The notes under the pieces are model-generated. The model worked only from the letters and a program-made list of their open reading frames with translations, had not been told where the DNA came from and did not search any database. A DNA stretch of 64,000 nt, from positions 171,453-235,452 of the forward strand of contig NZ_RJJT01000012.1 of assembly GCF_003938655.1 (NCBI RefSeq), written 5' to 3'. The stretch is from Rhizobium pisi (GTDB taxonomy: Bacteria > Pseudomonadota > Alphaproteobacteria > Rhizobiales > Rhizobiaceae). Position 1 is the first letter of the stretch. Each line of letters starts with the position of its first letter. Both the position numbers and the translations under genes were made by a program. Of this stretch, positions 45,444 through 53,796 are shown one piece after another.

Positions 45444-46532
45444 ATGAACGACCTGAGCTCGACCCCAGTCCGAAAAATCATTCATGTGGACATGGATGCT
45501 TTTTATGCCTCGGTCGAGCAGCGCGATAACCCGCAATTGCGCTGCAAGCCGGTTGCCGTCGGCTATGCGGCGGTGCGCGGCGTTGTGGCAGCGGCCAGTT
45601 ACGAGGCCCGAAAATTCGGCGTCCACTCGGCCATGCCGTCGGTCACCGCCAGGCGCAAATGTCCAGATCTGATATTCGTGCCGCCGCGCTTCGATGTCTA
45701 CAGGGCGGTGTCCCAGCAGATCCGTGAGATCTTCGCCGAATACACGGCCTTGATCGAGCCGCTCTCACTCGATGAAGCCTATCTTGATGTCACCCACAAT
45801 CTCAAAGGCATGGAGATTGCCACCGCGATCGCGGTGGAGATCCGCGGTAAGATCAAGCAGGTCACCGGCCTCAATGCGTCGGCTGGGATTTCCTACAACA
45901 AGTTCCTCGCCAAGATGGCAAGCGACCTCAACAAGCCAAATGGCCAGGCCGTCATCACACCAAAGAACGGGCCTGCCTTCGTTGAGGCCCTTCCCGTGAA
46001 GAAATTTCATGGCGTCGGACCGGCAACGGCCGAAAAGATGCATCGGCTCGGCATCGAGACCGGCGCGGACCTCAAGGAGCAACCGCTCGATTTTCTCACC
46101 CAGCATTTCGGGAAGTCGGGACCGTATTTCTATGGCCTCGCCCGCGGCGTCGACAATCGCCAGGTCAAGCCGGACCGGGTGCGGAAATCGGTCGGCGCCG
46201 AAGACACGTTCGCTGAGGACATCCATTCCTACGAGCCCGCCCGGGAACGTCTTCAGCCGCTTATCGAAAAAGTCTGGGGCTATTGTGAGGTCAACGAAAT
46301 TGGTGCGAAGACGGTGACACTCAAGGTCAAATACGCCGACTTCACCCAGATTACTCGCAGCAGGACCGTTCCATCAGCACTGCCGGCGATCACCGATCTT
46401 GAGGACGTCGTCGCCCTCCTTCTCGCGCCAATTTTCCCGCCGCGCAAAGGGATACGCCTGCTCGGCGTATCGCTGTCTTCGTTGGAACGGCGGGCACCTG
46501 TCATGCAACCGCAGTTACGGCTGGCGCTTTAG
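45444..46532 (+). CDS. dinB: DNA polymerase IV (Y family)
   Basis: A 362-residue translesion polymerase. The palm carries the metal motif H-V-D-M-D-A-F-Y-A-S-V-E and S-L-D-E-A-Y-L-D; the thumb has the helix-hairpin-helix KFHGVGPATAEKMHRLG, and the little-finger domain ends RLLGVSLSSLE. A beta-clamp binding site is not obvious in the short tail. Length is typical. It copies damaged templates at the cost of fidelity and is often plasmid-borne in rhizobia. Divergent from ligD's leader gene. Confidence 0.95.
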   Translation: MNDLSSTPVRKIIHVDMDAFYASVEQRDNPQLRCKPVAVGYAAVRGVVAAASYEARKFGVHSAMPSVTARRKCPDLIFVPPRFDVYRAVSQQIREIFAEYTALIEPLSLDEAYLDVTHNLKGMEIATAIAVEIRGKIKQVTGLNASAGISYNKFLAKMASDLNKPNGQAVITPKNGPAFVEALPVKKFHGVGPATAEKMHRLGIETGADLKEQPLDFLTQHFGKSGPYFYGLARGVDNRQVKPDRVRKSVGAEDTFAEDIHSYEPARERLQPLIEKVWGYCEVNEIGAKTVTLKVKYADFTQITRSRTVPSALPAITDLEDVVALLLAPIFPPRKGIRLLGVSLSSLERRAPVMQPQLRLAL

Positions 46533-46721
46533 TGCGCCTTGCTGATGATGAGGCCGGCCGAGAGCGATGGGACTAACAACCGACTATGCGGGGTGTCGCC
46601 ACACCGTCCCTCGTGCCGCGTGCGCGGGTCATCGGCGCCATGAGGATGCGGTTCGGTGCCTGATTGCTCTGGCCTCTCTCGCATCAAAAGGAATGGGTAC
46701 CTCACTTCCTCTGAATCGGTA

Positions 46722-47471
46722 TCAGACCAGACGCGATCCGCCGTCGATGTTGAGAACTGCCCCGTTCATCCATCCATTCGCCATCAGAAAGACGACCGCA
46801 TCGCCCGCCTCCTCCGGTGTTCCGAGACGATGGAGCGGCAGCGTCCGGGTGAGCGCTTCGACATAGGCCTGCCTGCCCTCACCGAGCGTTTTCGAAAGGA
46901 TCGGGGTGTCGATGGGACCTGGCGACAGCGTGTTGACCCTCCGCGGGGCGAGCTCGACGGCAAGGCCGCGGGCAAAGGCTTCCATCGCGGCCGAAGCAGC
47001 GGCGAGCACCGCTGTTCCGTAGGCGTTCGGACGGTCCGCCAGCGCTCCTGAGATAAAGGTGATCGAGGCGTCGGAAGCGAGTTTGTCTCCGAGCGCCCGG
47101 AGAACATGAATCGATGCCCAGATCCGCTCTTCGAAGGCGCGCCGCAGATAGATGACGTCAGCCTCAAGTACCTTGCCGGCGACAAAGGATCCTGCCATCA
47201 GGACGAGATGGTCGACATGTTCGATGTCGGCGAGCGCTGCATAGATCGCGTCAGTGTCCGTGACGTCGGCAGCTCGCCAGCCGTCGAAGGCATTTCCCGC
47301 CGCCACGTTTCGGGTCCGCTCACGGTCGGAGCCGACGACCGTCACCTTCGCGCCGGCATCCCTCGCCTGTCGGGCTGTGGCCAATCCGATTCCGGAGGTG
47401 CCACCAACAATGAGAACATGCTTGCCAGCGAGCGGGCTCGTGCGGCTTTCGGAATTTGCTGTCTTTGTCAT
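46722..47471 (-). CDS. SDR-family oxidoreductase with an atypical active site
   Basis: A 249-residue Rossmann protein. The cofactor motif VGGTSGIGLATA is good, as are VDHLVLMAGS and the C-terminal VNTLSPGPIDTPIL and GAVLNIDGGSRLV. The classical Ser...YxxxK triad is not: after ITFISGALADRPNAYGTAVL the expected Tyr and Lys positions hold small residues. Some SDR subgroups lack these residues and may be regulatory or use another mechanism. ATG 47471 (MTKTANSE) follows AAGGAGAGA. Divergent from a LysR gene, its probable regulator. Confidence 0.8.
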   Translation of the reverse strand: MTKTANSESRTSPLAGKHVLIVGGTSGIGLATARQARDAGAKVTVVGSDRERTRNVAAGNAFDGWRAADVTDTDAIYAALADIEHVDHLVLMAGSFVAGKVLEADVIYLRRAFEERIWASIHVLRALGDKLASDASITFISGALADRPNAYGTAVLAAASAAMEAFARGLAVELAPRRVNTLSPGPIDTPILSKTLGEGRQAYVEALTRTLPLHRLGTPEEAGDAVVFLMANGWMNGAVLNIDGGSRLV

Positions 47472-47569
47472 TTCTCTCTCCTTGAAGCGCCACCGTCGGC
47501 GCGTTGAAGAAAGATTTAGATTAGCAATCACACCTTGATAATCGGGCCTCATTTCGCTTTACTCATTCC

Positions 47570-48514
47570 ATGGTGGAACAAATCGGAATTGAGCGACTGA
47601 CCGGGATAATCGCCTTTGCACGTGCAGCCTCTCTCGGAAGCTATACGGCAGCGGCCCGCTCTCTCGCACTCTCGCCGTCAGCCGTCAGCAAGAGCGTTCA
47701 GCGCCTGGAACAGTACCTTGGCATCAGCCTTTTCACGCGCACTACGCGGTCGCTGACACTCACTCCGGAAGGAAGGGATCTTCACGAGAGGGCCTTGCGG
47801 CTCCTCAGGGAGGCCGAGGAGATCGAGCAGGCTGCCGCGGCGGCGCGCGCCGAGCCTGCGGGCTTCATCAAGGTGACAGCCCCTCTTCCCATCGGCGCGC
47901 ATATAATAGCCCCGGCCCTTCCCAGGTTTCGGGAACAACATCCCAAGGTGATCATCGACCTCAGGCTGGGCGACCGTTTCACCGACCTTGTCGAAGAAGG
48001 GATAGACGTCGCCATCCGCGTTGGAGAACCGGCGGACTCGCGGCTGATCGCAAGAAAGCTCGCCCCCAACAGAATCTGCGCCTTCGCCTCTCCATCCTAT
48101 CTGGCAAGCCGGCGACGGCCGGAACGGCCGGAAGACCTCGTCGACCACGACTGCGTCAACTTCCGGTATCAGAGCAGCGGTCAAACCCTGCGCTGGCCTT
48201 TCAAGGTCGGAGACAAGGTGATCGAGATCGTACCCAACGCCGTGACGATCGTCGACAATAGCGACGCCGTCGCGGCAGTTGTCGCTGCCGGCGGCGGTAT
48301 CGGGATTTCGCCCACATATATCGCAGCGCCTTACCTGCGGCGGGGGCAGCTGGTACCTGTCTTGAAGGAATTCGCGGTCGACAGAAGCAGCATCACGGCC
48401 TACTGGCCGGAGAGCCGCAGGGGTAACCCGAACGTCAAGGCGTTCGTGTCTTTTCTAGGTGAAATTTTTCCTTCGCCTACGGCCTGGGACGCGGTGTTCT
48501 CGTCTGTCTCCTGA
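47570..48514 (+). CDS. LysR-family transcriptional regulator
   Basis: A 314-residue LysR protein. The N-terminal winged helix-turn-helix is clear (GSYTAAARSLALSPSAVSKS, VQRLEQYLGISLFTRTTRSL), followed by the linker helix and the effector domain with GFIKVTAPLPIGAHI and DVAIRVGEP. It belongs to the DsdC/YafC-type group that usually controls a divergent oxidoreductase. The 98-bp gap to the SDR gene fits that arrangement. It would bind there and respond to a small ligand. Confidence 0.92.
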   Translation: MVEQIGIERLTGIIAFARAASLGSYTAAARSLALSPSAVSKSVQRLEQYLGISLFTRTTRSLTLTPEGRDLHERALRLLREAEEIEQAAAAARAEPAGFIKVTAPLPIGAHIIAPALPRFREQHPKVIIDLRLGDRFTDLVEEGIDVAIRVGEPADSRLIARKLAPNRICAFASPSYLASRRRPERPEDLVDHDCVNFRYQSSGQTLRWPFKVGDKVIEIVPNAVTIVDNSDAVAAVVAAGGGIGISPTYIAAPYLRRGQLVPVLKEFAVDRSSITAYWPESRRGNPNVKAFVSFLGEIFPSPTAWDAVFSSVS

Positions 48515-49050
48515 TGCTGGAAGAGGTGACCGACGGCCCCGGCACTCCTCTAAAATTCTCCGCCCCGGCATGGGCTGATCGCCGAAATCGAATCTAACAT
48601 TGCCCGGTCCACAAATTACCGCCGCGTCGTCGTCACGACCCTATGATATCGCGCCGCGAAGGCGGTTCCGACACGTGGTCCCTCCCGACATCGCGCTCTG
48701 TTGTTCCAAATGAGAATACCAACCGCACTTTCTTCATCACGCAGCCAGCGCCGCTTTACTCCAGCAGCTACTGAAAGCACCCTGACGTTCAAAGCACAAC
48801 TAGAAGGGGCGCAAAACCGGATTCACTATGAAAGGTTCTTGGATTTGCCTGATGGACCGGTTGGTTAGCCCGATCGCCTCGTCTCCCTTCACCCTGCCTC
48901 GACACCAAAGGGAATAAGCCGAGTGATGACTCTGGCATATATTTATAAAAATCAATCGCATACTCCCACACACAATGGCGGGAACAAAAATCGCCACTGC
49001 GGGTTTTCCCCGCATGGATCTGCTTGATCCGCAAACAGAGGAAACATCAT
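48515..49050. other. Intergenic region
   Basis: About 535 bp. Leftward frames at 48790-49370 are Arg/Ser-rich and overlap the real PepSY gene, so are not called. AT-rich sequence at 48930-48965 may be the promoter of the following gene. Confidence 0.3.
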
Positions 49051-49368
49051 ATGAAAAAGACTGCGTTGGCAGCGGCAATTCTTGCCGCCTATACCGTTGC
49101 CGCTTTTGCCCAAACCCCGCCGGCTTCGTCTCCGGATGGAAATACACCTGCAGTTGCAACCCCGGATACCAAAAATCCGACGGCGCCCGTTGAGGGTTCC
49201 AATAGCTTTACCGAAGGTCAGGCGAAGGATCGCATTGAGAAAGCGGGCTACACCGACGTCAAGGATCTCAAGCTTGATGACAAGGGGATCTGGGTGGCCT
49301 CCGGCATGAAGGATGGGAAAGCCGTCTCCATTGCCCTCGATTATCAAGGCAACATCGTCGCCAAGTAA
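49051..49368 (+). CDS. Exported PepSY-like domain protein
   Basis: A 105-residue protein with a signal peptide (MKKTALAAAILAAYTVAAFA, cleavage expected before QTPP), a Pro/Thr-rich linker and a single PepSY-like domain (FTEGQAKDRIEKAGYTDVKD, LDDKGIWVASGMKDGKAVSI, ALDYQGNIVAK). It should be periplasmic. PepSY domains are thought to inhibit peptidases or sense the envelope. ATG 49051 has AGGAAA before it. It is 14 bp upstream of the next gene and probably co-transcribed. Confidence 0.8.
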   Translation: MKKTALAAAILAAYTVAAFAQTPPASSPDGNTPAVATPDTKNPTAPVEGSNSFTEGQAKDRIEKAGYTDVKDLKLDDKGIWVASGMKDGKAVSIALDYQGNIVAK

Positions 49369-49382
49369 CCCCAAGGAGAAGC

Positions 49383-49985
49383 ATGATGAGAACTGTAACC
49401 GGACTTTTCGACGACTACTCGGACGCTCGCTCCGCCGTCAGCAAATTGGAAGCGGCAGGCGTTCCCTCAAGCGATATCAGTATCGTCTCCAACAAGGCTG
49501 GCCGCATTGATAGGGACTCCGACGTTGGCGAGGATGCCGCGACCGGCGCTGGTCTTGGTGCTGCGGTCGGAGGCGTCGGCGGCCTGCTCACGGGGCTGGG
49601 CCTGATGGCCATCCCTGGCGTCGGACCTGTGGTTGCTGCGGGCTGGCTTGCCGCGACCGCGGCCGGGGCTGTCGCCGGCGCCGTCGCTGGGGGTGCCGTT
49701 GGTGGCCTGATCGGTGCACTCACCGATTCCGGCGTTTCGGAAGATGATGCTCACCTCTATGCCGAAGGTGTCCGCCGCGGTGGTAGCTTGGTCACGGCCA
49801 AGGTCGACGACGCCCGCGCCTCCGAGGCGCGTGCTATTCTCCAGAGTTCAAACTGGGTCGACCCGGTCGAACGTCGGCGTGCCTATACCGAGCAGGGATG
49901 GACCCGGTTTGACGACACGCTCGATCCCTATTCTCCTGAGCAGATTGCGCAAGAGCGGGACCGGTACCGTCGGACCGCCATCTAA
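49383..49985 (+). CDS. General stress protein with glycine-zipper membrane segment (YflT-like)
   Basis: A 200-residue protein. It begins with the stress-protein YflT-like fold (VTGLFDDYSDARSAVSKLEA), followed by a very Gly/Ala-rich hydrophobic region (GLGAAVGGVGGLLTGLGLMA, then AATAAGAVAGAVAGGAVGGL), a second domain with VSEDDAHLYAEGVRRGGSLV and a C-terminal RRAYTEQGWTRFDDTLDPYS. The glycine-zipper pair likely inserts in or associates with a membrane. AAGGAGAAGC precedes the ATG. Grouped with heat-shock genes, so probably stress induced. Confidence 0.8.
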   Translation: MMRTVTGLFDDYSDARSAVSKLEAAGVPSSDISIVSNKAGRIDRDSDVGEDAATGAGLGAAVGGVGGLLTGLGLMAIPGVGPVVAAGWLAATAAGAVAGAVAGGAVGGLIGALTDSGVSEDDAHLYAEGVRRGGSLVTAKVDDARASEARAILQSSNWVDPVERRRAYTEQGWTRFDDTLDPYSPEQIAQERDRYRRTAI

Positions 49986-49997
49986 CCAGCATCGAGC

Positions 49998-50028
49998 CAA
50001 CCCTCCTCGCTCTTGGCAAGGAGGGTTG
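49998..50028 (+). terminator. Hairpin terminator
   Basis: CAACCCTCCT (49998-50007) pairs perfectly with AGGAGGGTTG (50019-50028), 13 bp after the stress-protein stop. No T-run follows, so a weak or processing-type 3' end. Confidence 0.6.
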
Positions 50029-50199
50029 AAGCTGATCTGACGCATCTCTCCCTATCGAGACCATTAACCCGATATGGTCATCGCCTTGGGCAAACCCAGC
50101 TCGGTCTCAAAGACGTCGTTCGTGGCGTCCGTCCGTTCGATCATCAGGGAAAGCGCGCCTATGACCGGCTGGGTCATGGCGCGGCAGTGGCAACCAATT

Positions 50200-50430
50200 T
50201 CATTTGTCCTGCTCTTCGTCGTCGGCGGAGAGCAACTCAACGAGCGCGGCAACCTTGCCCGTCGGCAGACGCCGACCTTCGCCCATCAAGGCTTCGTCGT
50301 TGTTGGCCCATGCAAATGCCTCGGCGAGTTCAGCCGGGGTTGCGCCTGTCGCGATGATCTCGGCCACCAGCGTTTCATCGGCAGGCCCAAGGATGGCGAG
50401 GACGTTATCCGAAGTCATGATCATAGTCAT
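50200..50430 (-). CDS. Small hypothetical protein
   Basis: A 76-residue acidic, helical protein (MTSDNVLAILGPADETLVAE, TPAELAEAFAWANNDEALMG, KVAALVELLSADDEEQDK). GAGGGAGAA lies just before the first of several closely spaced ATGs. The pattern resembles short uncharacterised Rhizobiales proteins. It is divergent from an hsp20 gene and convergent with the stress-protein gene. Upstream, the 212-bp gap to hsp20 includes the ROSE-like leader. Confidence 0.6.
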   Translation of the reverse strand: MTMIMTSDNVLAILGPADETLVAEIIATGATPAELAEAFAWANNDEALMGEGRRLPTGKVAALVELLSADDEEQDK

Positions 50431-50578
50431 TTCTCCCTCTTTCCACCGCGGCTTGAATATGGTGGTTCCTGGGAAAATTTCAATTTTTTCCGCCGAGAAA
50501 TTCCTCTTCCCTTGAAATTCTAAGACACTGAATTATATCAATATTAGTCGATTGCCCTATGGGATCGACATCAGGTCC

Positions 50579-50637
50579 AGGAGACGCCTCGTGGCTCTTG
50601 GCGTCTCCTTGTATCCATGTTGCTTATAAGGAGGATA
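50579..50637 (+). promoter_or_regulatory. ROSE-like RNA thermometer upstream of hsp20
   Basis: Two hairpins. The first has a perfect 10-bp stem, AGGAGACGCC (50579-50588) with GGCGTCTCCT (50600-50609). The second pairs UAUCC (50612-50616) with GGAUA (50633-50637) and sets UGCU (50621-50624) against AGGA (50629-50632) of the Shine-Dalgarno, with a G opposite G, as in known ROSE elements. Heat would open it and free the ribosome site 6 bp before ATG 50643. Confidence 0.65.
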
Positions 50638-50642
50638 TGGCT

Positions 50643-51119
50643 ATGAGGACAAACCTCGATTTCTCGCCCCTGTTCCGATCGAGCGTCGGCTTCGACCGGA
50701 TGTTGAACGCGCTTGAGGCTGCAAGCCGCGCTGAGACCAGCGACGGTTGGCCGCCTTACGATATCGTCAAAGCCGGCGAGAATGAGTACCGCATTGTCAT
50801 GGCAGTGGCGGGCTTCTCAAGGGACGACCTCGCGATGACCCAAGAGCAGAACATGCTCATCGTCTCAGGACAGAAGGCGAACGGCGATGACGTCCAATAT
50901 CTGCATCGCGGCATCGGCAGCGGCTCGTTCCAGCGTCGCTTCGAACTGGCCGACCACGTCAGGGTCGTGCGTGCGGGTCTCGTCAACGGCCTGCTCATCA
51001 TTGATCTCAAGCGCGAAATCCCCGAAGAGATGAAGCCGCGCCAGATCGAGATCCAAACCGACCAGACAATGCCGAAGGCCGAGACCAAGCAGATCGAGGC
51101 CAATCAGCAGGCGGCTTAA
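50643..51119 (+). CDS. Small heat-shock protein, Hsp20/IbpA type
   Basis: A 158-residue holdase and close paralogue of the one at 27474: NLDFSPLFRSSVGFDRMLNA, GWPPYDIVKAGENEYRIVMA, FQRRFELADHVRVVRAGLVN and the IPEEMKPRQIEI tail. ATG 50643 follows AAGGAGGATATGGCT. The leader is a likely RNA thermometer. A second, different hsp20 lies 90 bp downstream, and the two classes may co-assemble or share the heat response. Confidence 0.93.
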   Translation: MRTNLDFSPLFRSSVGFDRMLNALEAASRAETSDGWPPYDIVKAGENEYRIVMAVAGFSRDDLAMTQEQNMLIVSGQKANGDDVQYLHRGIGSGSFQRRFELADHVRVVRAGLVNGLLIIDLKREIPEEMKPRQIEIQTDQTMPKAETKQIEANQQAA

Positions 51120-51143
51120 GCCTTCCTAGCAGACCGCTAACAA

Positions 51144-51166
51144 GGCGCCGGGCATGGTCCGGCGCC
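51144..51166 (+). other. Hairpin between the two hsp20 genes
   Basis: GGCGCCGG (51144-51151) pairs with CCGGCGCC (51159-51166), loop 7. It may attenuate read-through or protect the upstream message. No T-run. Confidence 0.5.
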
Positions 51167-51209
51167 GGCAGGAAAGCTTTGCCGACCGAACAACAGAAAG
51201 GAGAAGAAG

Positions 51210-51719
51210 ATGAGTGTTCGTGATCTAATTCCCTGGGGCCGCAACAATGGCAACCAGGTTCCAAGTCTCTTCCGCGATGACGACGGTGATCCCTTCCTGT
51301 CGCTTCATCGTGAGGTGAACCGTTTGTTCGATGACGTCTTCCGCGGCTTCGGCTCCGGCCTGGCGCACCGCGGCAACAGCGCCACGTCCGGGGGCGCCTG
51401 GCCGAGTGTCGAGATCTCCGACACCGACAGGGAGATCAAGGTGACGGCCGAGGTCCCCGGCCTTGAGGAAAAGGACATCGAAGTTCTGCTCCATGACGGC
51501 GTGCTGACGCTAAGGGGCGAAAAGCGCTCAGAGAGCGAGGATAAGGATCGCCAGTTCTCCGAGCGCTACTACGGCCGCTTCGAGCGCCGAATTCCACTTG
51601 GCGTCGAAGTCAAGGAGGACCACGTTGAGGCTACCTTCAGGAACGGCGTGCTGACCGTCAGCTTGCCTAAGACCGAAAAGGCGCAGTCACAGGTCAAACG
51701 CATCGCCATCAAGAGTTGA
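51210..51719 (+). CDS. Small heat-shock protein, Hsp20 (class C type)
   Basis: A 169-residue sHsp of the HspC-like class: MSVRDLIPWGRNN, FLSLHREVNRLFDDVFRGFG, then the alpha-crystallin domain WPSVEISDTDREIKVTAEVP, GVLTLRGEKRSESEDKDRQF and FRNGVLTVSLPKTEKAQ with the ending RIAIKS. An I-x-I-type C-terminal motif (RIAI) is present for oligomer contacts. AGAAAGGAGAAGAAG precedes the ATG. It has no ROSE-like leader of its own, so it may depend on read-through or its own promoter. Confidence 0.95.
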   Translation: MSVRDLIPWGRNNGNQVPSLFRDDDGDPFLSLHREVNRLFDDVFRGFGSGLAHRGNSATSGGAWPSVEISDTDREIKVTAEVPGLEEKDIEVLLHDGVLTLRGEKRSESEDKDRQFSERYYGRFERRIPLGVEVKEDHVEATFRNGVLTVSLPKTEKAQSQVKRIAIKS

Positions 51720-51733
51720 TCGAAGCAAATGCG

Positions 51734-51754
51734 CGGCCGGCCACGTGCCGGCCG
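51734..51754 (+). terminator. Hairpin terminator after the hsp20 pair
   Basis: CGGCCGGC (51734-51741) pairs with GCCGGCCG (51747-51754), loop 5, starting 15 bp after the stop and followed by ACATTAATCTTT. A plausible terminator with a weak T-tract. Confidence 0.55.
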
Positions 51755-51913
51755 ACATTAATCTTTCGCTGCGGCGGCGCCTGCGGGATTGTCAAAGGAT
51801 CGAGACAACGGCTTAACCTTGCCAATAAGCGCGAGCTTAAAGCAGCACGAGCGTATCTTCGGGGGCTATCTTTTGCCGGCCAAACATTCGATATCGATTG
51901 CAGGATAATCGCA

Positions 51914-52975
51914 TCACTTAGCATGATCCAGGGGAGCGTCATACGAAGGCGAGCGATCGGCCGGGATTTTAATGTTGACAAGCAGGCCTTCATTCCCCCA
52001 GTTTCTCTCGATGCGCCCTTGAAGCTGTTTTTCGACCATTGCACCGACAATCACGGTTCCGAAACCTCGTTTTGCCGATTTAGGTGGAATGCCGGTGCCC
52101 ACCTCCTGCCATCGGATGTTAAGGCCTGTGCCCAACGGTCCGGGCTTCCAACTGATTGAAAGTGTGCCCCGCGCAACGGCAAGGGCGCCGTGACGGGCCG
52201 CGTTTACAGCAAGTTCATGGAATACGAGCGCAAGCGGCTGAACATCCGGGGCCGGCAGTCTGATATCCGGCCCGCTGAAAGAAGCGCGGGCTGCTGCGAA
52301 TGGGGCCACCTGCTGGCGAATAATCTCCTCCACGGAAATGCTCGTCCACCTTCGCTCAGCAAGCAAGCTGTGGGCACGCGCGAGCGCGTGGACGCGATGT
52401 TGAATCGAGGCGGCATAAAGGGCCGGGTCCTCGGCATTGCTCAGGCGGACGATGCTGTCGACGATAGCCAGCACATTCTTCGCGCGGTGATCGACTTCCC
52501 TGAGCAGACGGTGCTCGGAGGCTTCGAGTGCTTCAATGCGGCGATACTCCGTTATGTCGATTTGAGACCCGAAGACATACAGGATCTGCCCGTCATCCCC
52601 ATGTACCGGACTAAGATGAAGGCGATTCCAGAACTGCTCCCCGCTTTTCTTATAATTGAGGATTTCTACATCCACTTCGCGCTCGTCAGCGATGCCGGCA
52701 CGAATTTCTGCCACGGCAGTTGGTGAAGTAGCGGGGCCTTGCAGGAAACGGCAATTGCGGCCGAGCACCTCTTCGGCGGCATAGCCAGTCAGTTCGAGGA
52801 ATGATTTGTTTGCGAGCACGATCGGCAGATCCGGAGTGCGGGCGTCGGCGACGACCATCGGCATTCTGGTGCGTTCAAAGGCGATCGCCGCCAGCTCTTT
52901 CCGATCGGCGGAGGCCACTTTTGACGATGCGGAGGGCAAATCGCCGTGGAGTTTTCTCGTTGAATGGCTTGTCAT
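51914..52975 (-). CDS. LOV-domain HWE histidine kinase (blue-light sensor)
   Basis: A 353-residue soluble kinase. The N-terminal PAS is a LOV domain: GRNCRFLQG contains the flavin-adduct Cys (about residue 75), with NYKKSGEQFWNRLHLSPV and the FGSQIDITEYR strand as expected. The kinase follows as the HWE type: phosphoacceptor His in LREVDHRAKNVLAIVDSIVR, N box VFHELAVNAARHGAL and the W-x-E variant IRWQEVGTG. LOV-HWE kinases respond to blue light and control general stress or virulence in alphaproteobacteria. No response regulator is adjacent. ATG 52975 was chosen over 53020, which overlaps the divergent tetR region. Confidence 0.9.
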   Translation of the reverse strand: MTSHSTRKLHGDLPSASSKVASADRKELAAIAFERTRMPMVVADARTPDLPIVLANKSFLELTGYAAEEVLGRNCRFLQGPATSPTAVAEIRAGIADEREVDVEILNYKKSGEQFWNRLHLSPVHGDDGQILYVFGSQIDITEYRRIEALEASEHRLLREVDHRAKNVLAIVDSIVRLSNAEDPALYAASIQHRVHALARAHSLLAERRWTSISVEEIIRQQVAPFAAARASFSGPDIRLPAPDVQPLALVFHELAVNAARHGALAVARGTLSISWKPGPLGTGLNIRWQEVGTGIPPKSAKRGFGTVIVGAMVEKQLQGRIERNWGNEGLLVNIKIPADRSPSYDAPLDHAK

Positions 52976-53043
52976 GCTTCTACGCCTTACTGTGACGTTG
53001 CACGATAACGCGGTTCGCATTCCTTTGTTTCCGATGAGCCATC

Positions 53044-53721
53044 ATGCGGGCGACAGAGCAGCGGCCGTATCATCATGGTGACCTGCACAGGGCGATCGTA
53101 GGCGCCGCACTCGATGTCCTCAGCGAGTCTCAGAGCACCGAATTTTCGCTGCGGGAACTCGCCCGACGAGCGGGCGTCAGTCACAACGCCCCCTACAAAC
53201 ACTTCGCCGACAAGCGCGAATTGCTGGGCGCCGTCTCGGCGGTCGGATTTGAACTCCTTGCCAAGCGCATGGCCGATGCGACGAAAGAACTCGACAGTCC
53301 GCGCGAGCGGCTGGCAGCCATTGCGCGCGCTTACGTTTGCGGCGGCGTCAACAATCCGGCGCTCTACAGGTTGATGTTCGGCGGCTACCTTGGTGGTGGC
53401 CAGGACAATGGGCGCCCCGCGATCGAAAGAACCGCGGCCCACAGCATGAAAGCCCTTGTCGTCGAGGCAATATGCGACGGCGCGCTCGGGCGCCTCATTC
53501 CCAACACGGCGGCAAACGCACGCACGATCGATGGCGCCATTCTAATATTCTGGTCGCAAATGCATGGACTGACTTTGCTGCTGGTGGACAGCCTCGTCGG
53601 CCCCAGCGGCAAGATTGAAGAGCTGAGCGAAGGCGTGTTGCAAGGCATGCTCGACGGATTGGCGAATTGTATCCCGGAAGTGCCAGACGGCGTGTGGGTG
53701 GGGCCTCCGCCTGCCGAATAG
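53044..53721 (+). CDS. TetR-family regulator with WHG-type C-terminal domain, copy 1
   Basis: A 225-residue repressor. The N-terminal helix-turn-helix is LRELARRAGVSHNAPYKHFA, preceded by RPYHHGDLHRAIVGAALDVL. The C-terminal ligand domain has the NPALYRLMFGG motif of the WHG subfamily. It starts 68 bp from the divergent LOV kinase. Its first 97 bp are 94% identical to a second tetR at 63885, while the upstream sequence and first few codons differ. It may control the LOV kinase or the neighbouring genes; unlike copy 2 no TGTTGACA operator is seen upstream. Confidence 0.9.
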   Translation: MRATEQRPYHHGDLHRAIVGAALDVLSESQSTEFSLRELARRAGVSHNAPYKHFADKRELLGAVSAVGFELLAKRMADATKELDSPRERLAAIARAYVCGGVNNPALYRLMFGGYLGGGQDNGRPAIERTAAHSMKALVVEAICDGALGRLIPNTAANARTIDGAILIFWSQMHGLTLLLVDSLVGPSGKIEELSEGVLQGMLDGLANCIPEVPDGVWVGPPPAE

Positions 53722-53796
53722 GACCTGGGGCTGATCCGGCCACCCGCCCTGTCATTTACATCTACGCACGCCGGCCCGTTCCCAGAGGAGAATTTC

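Noticed and set aside
48800..49374. Leftward frames opposite the PepSY gene
   Set aside because: The rightward product has a signal peptide, PepSY-like fold and ribosome site; the leftward ones are antisense shadows.
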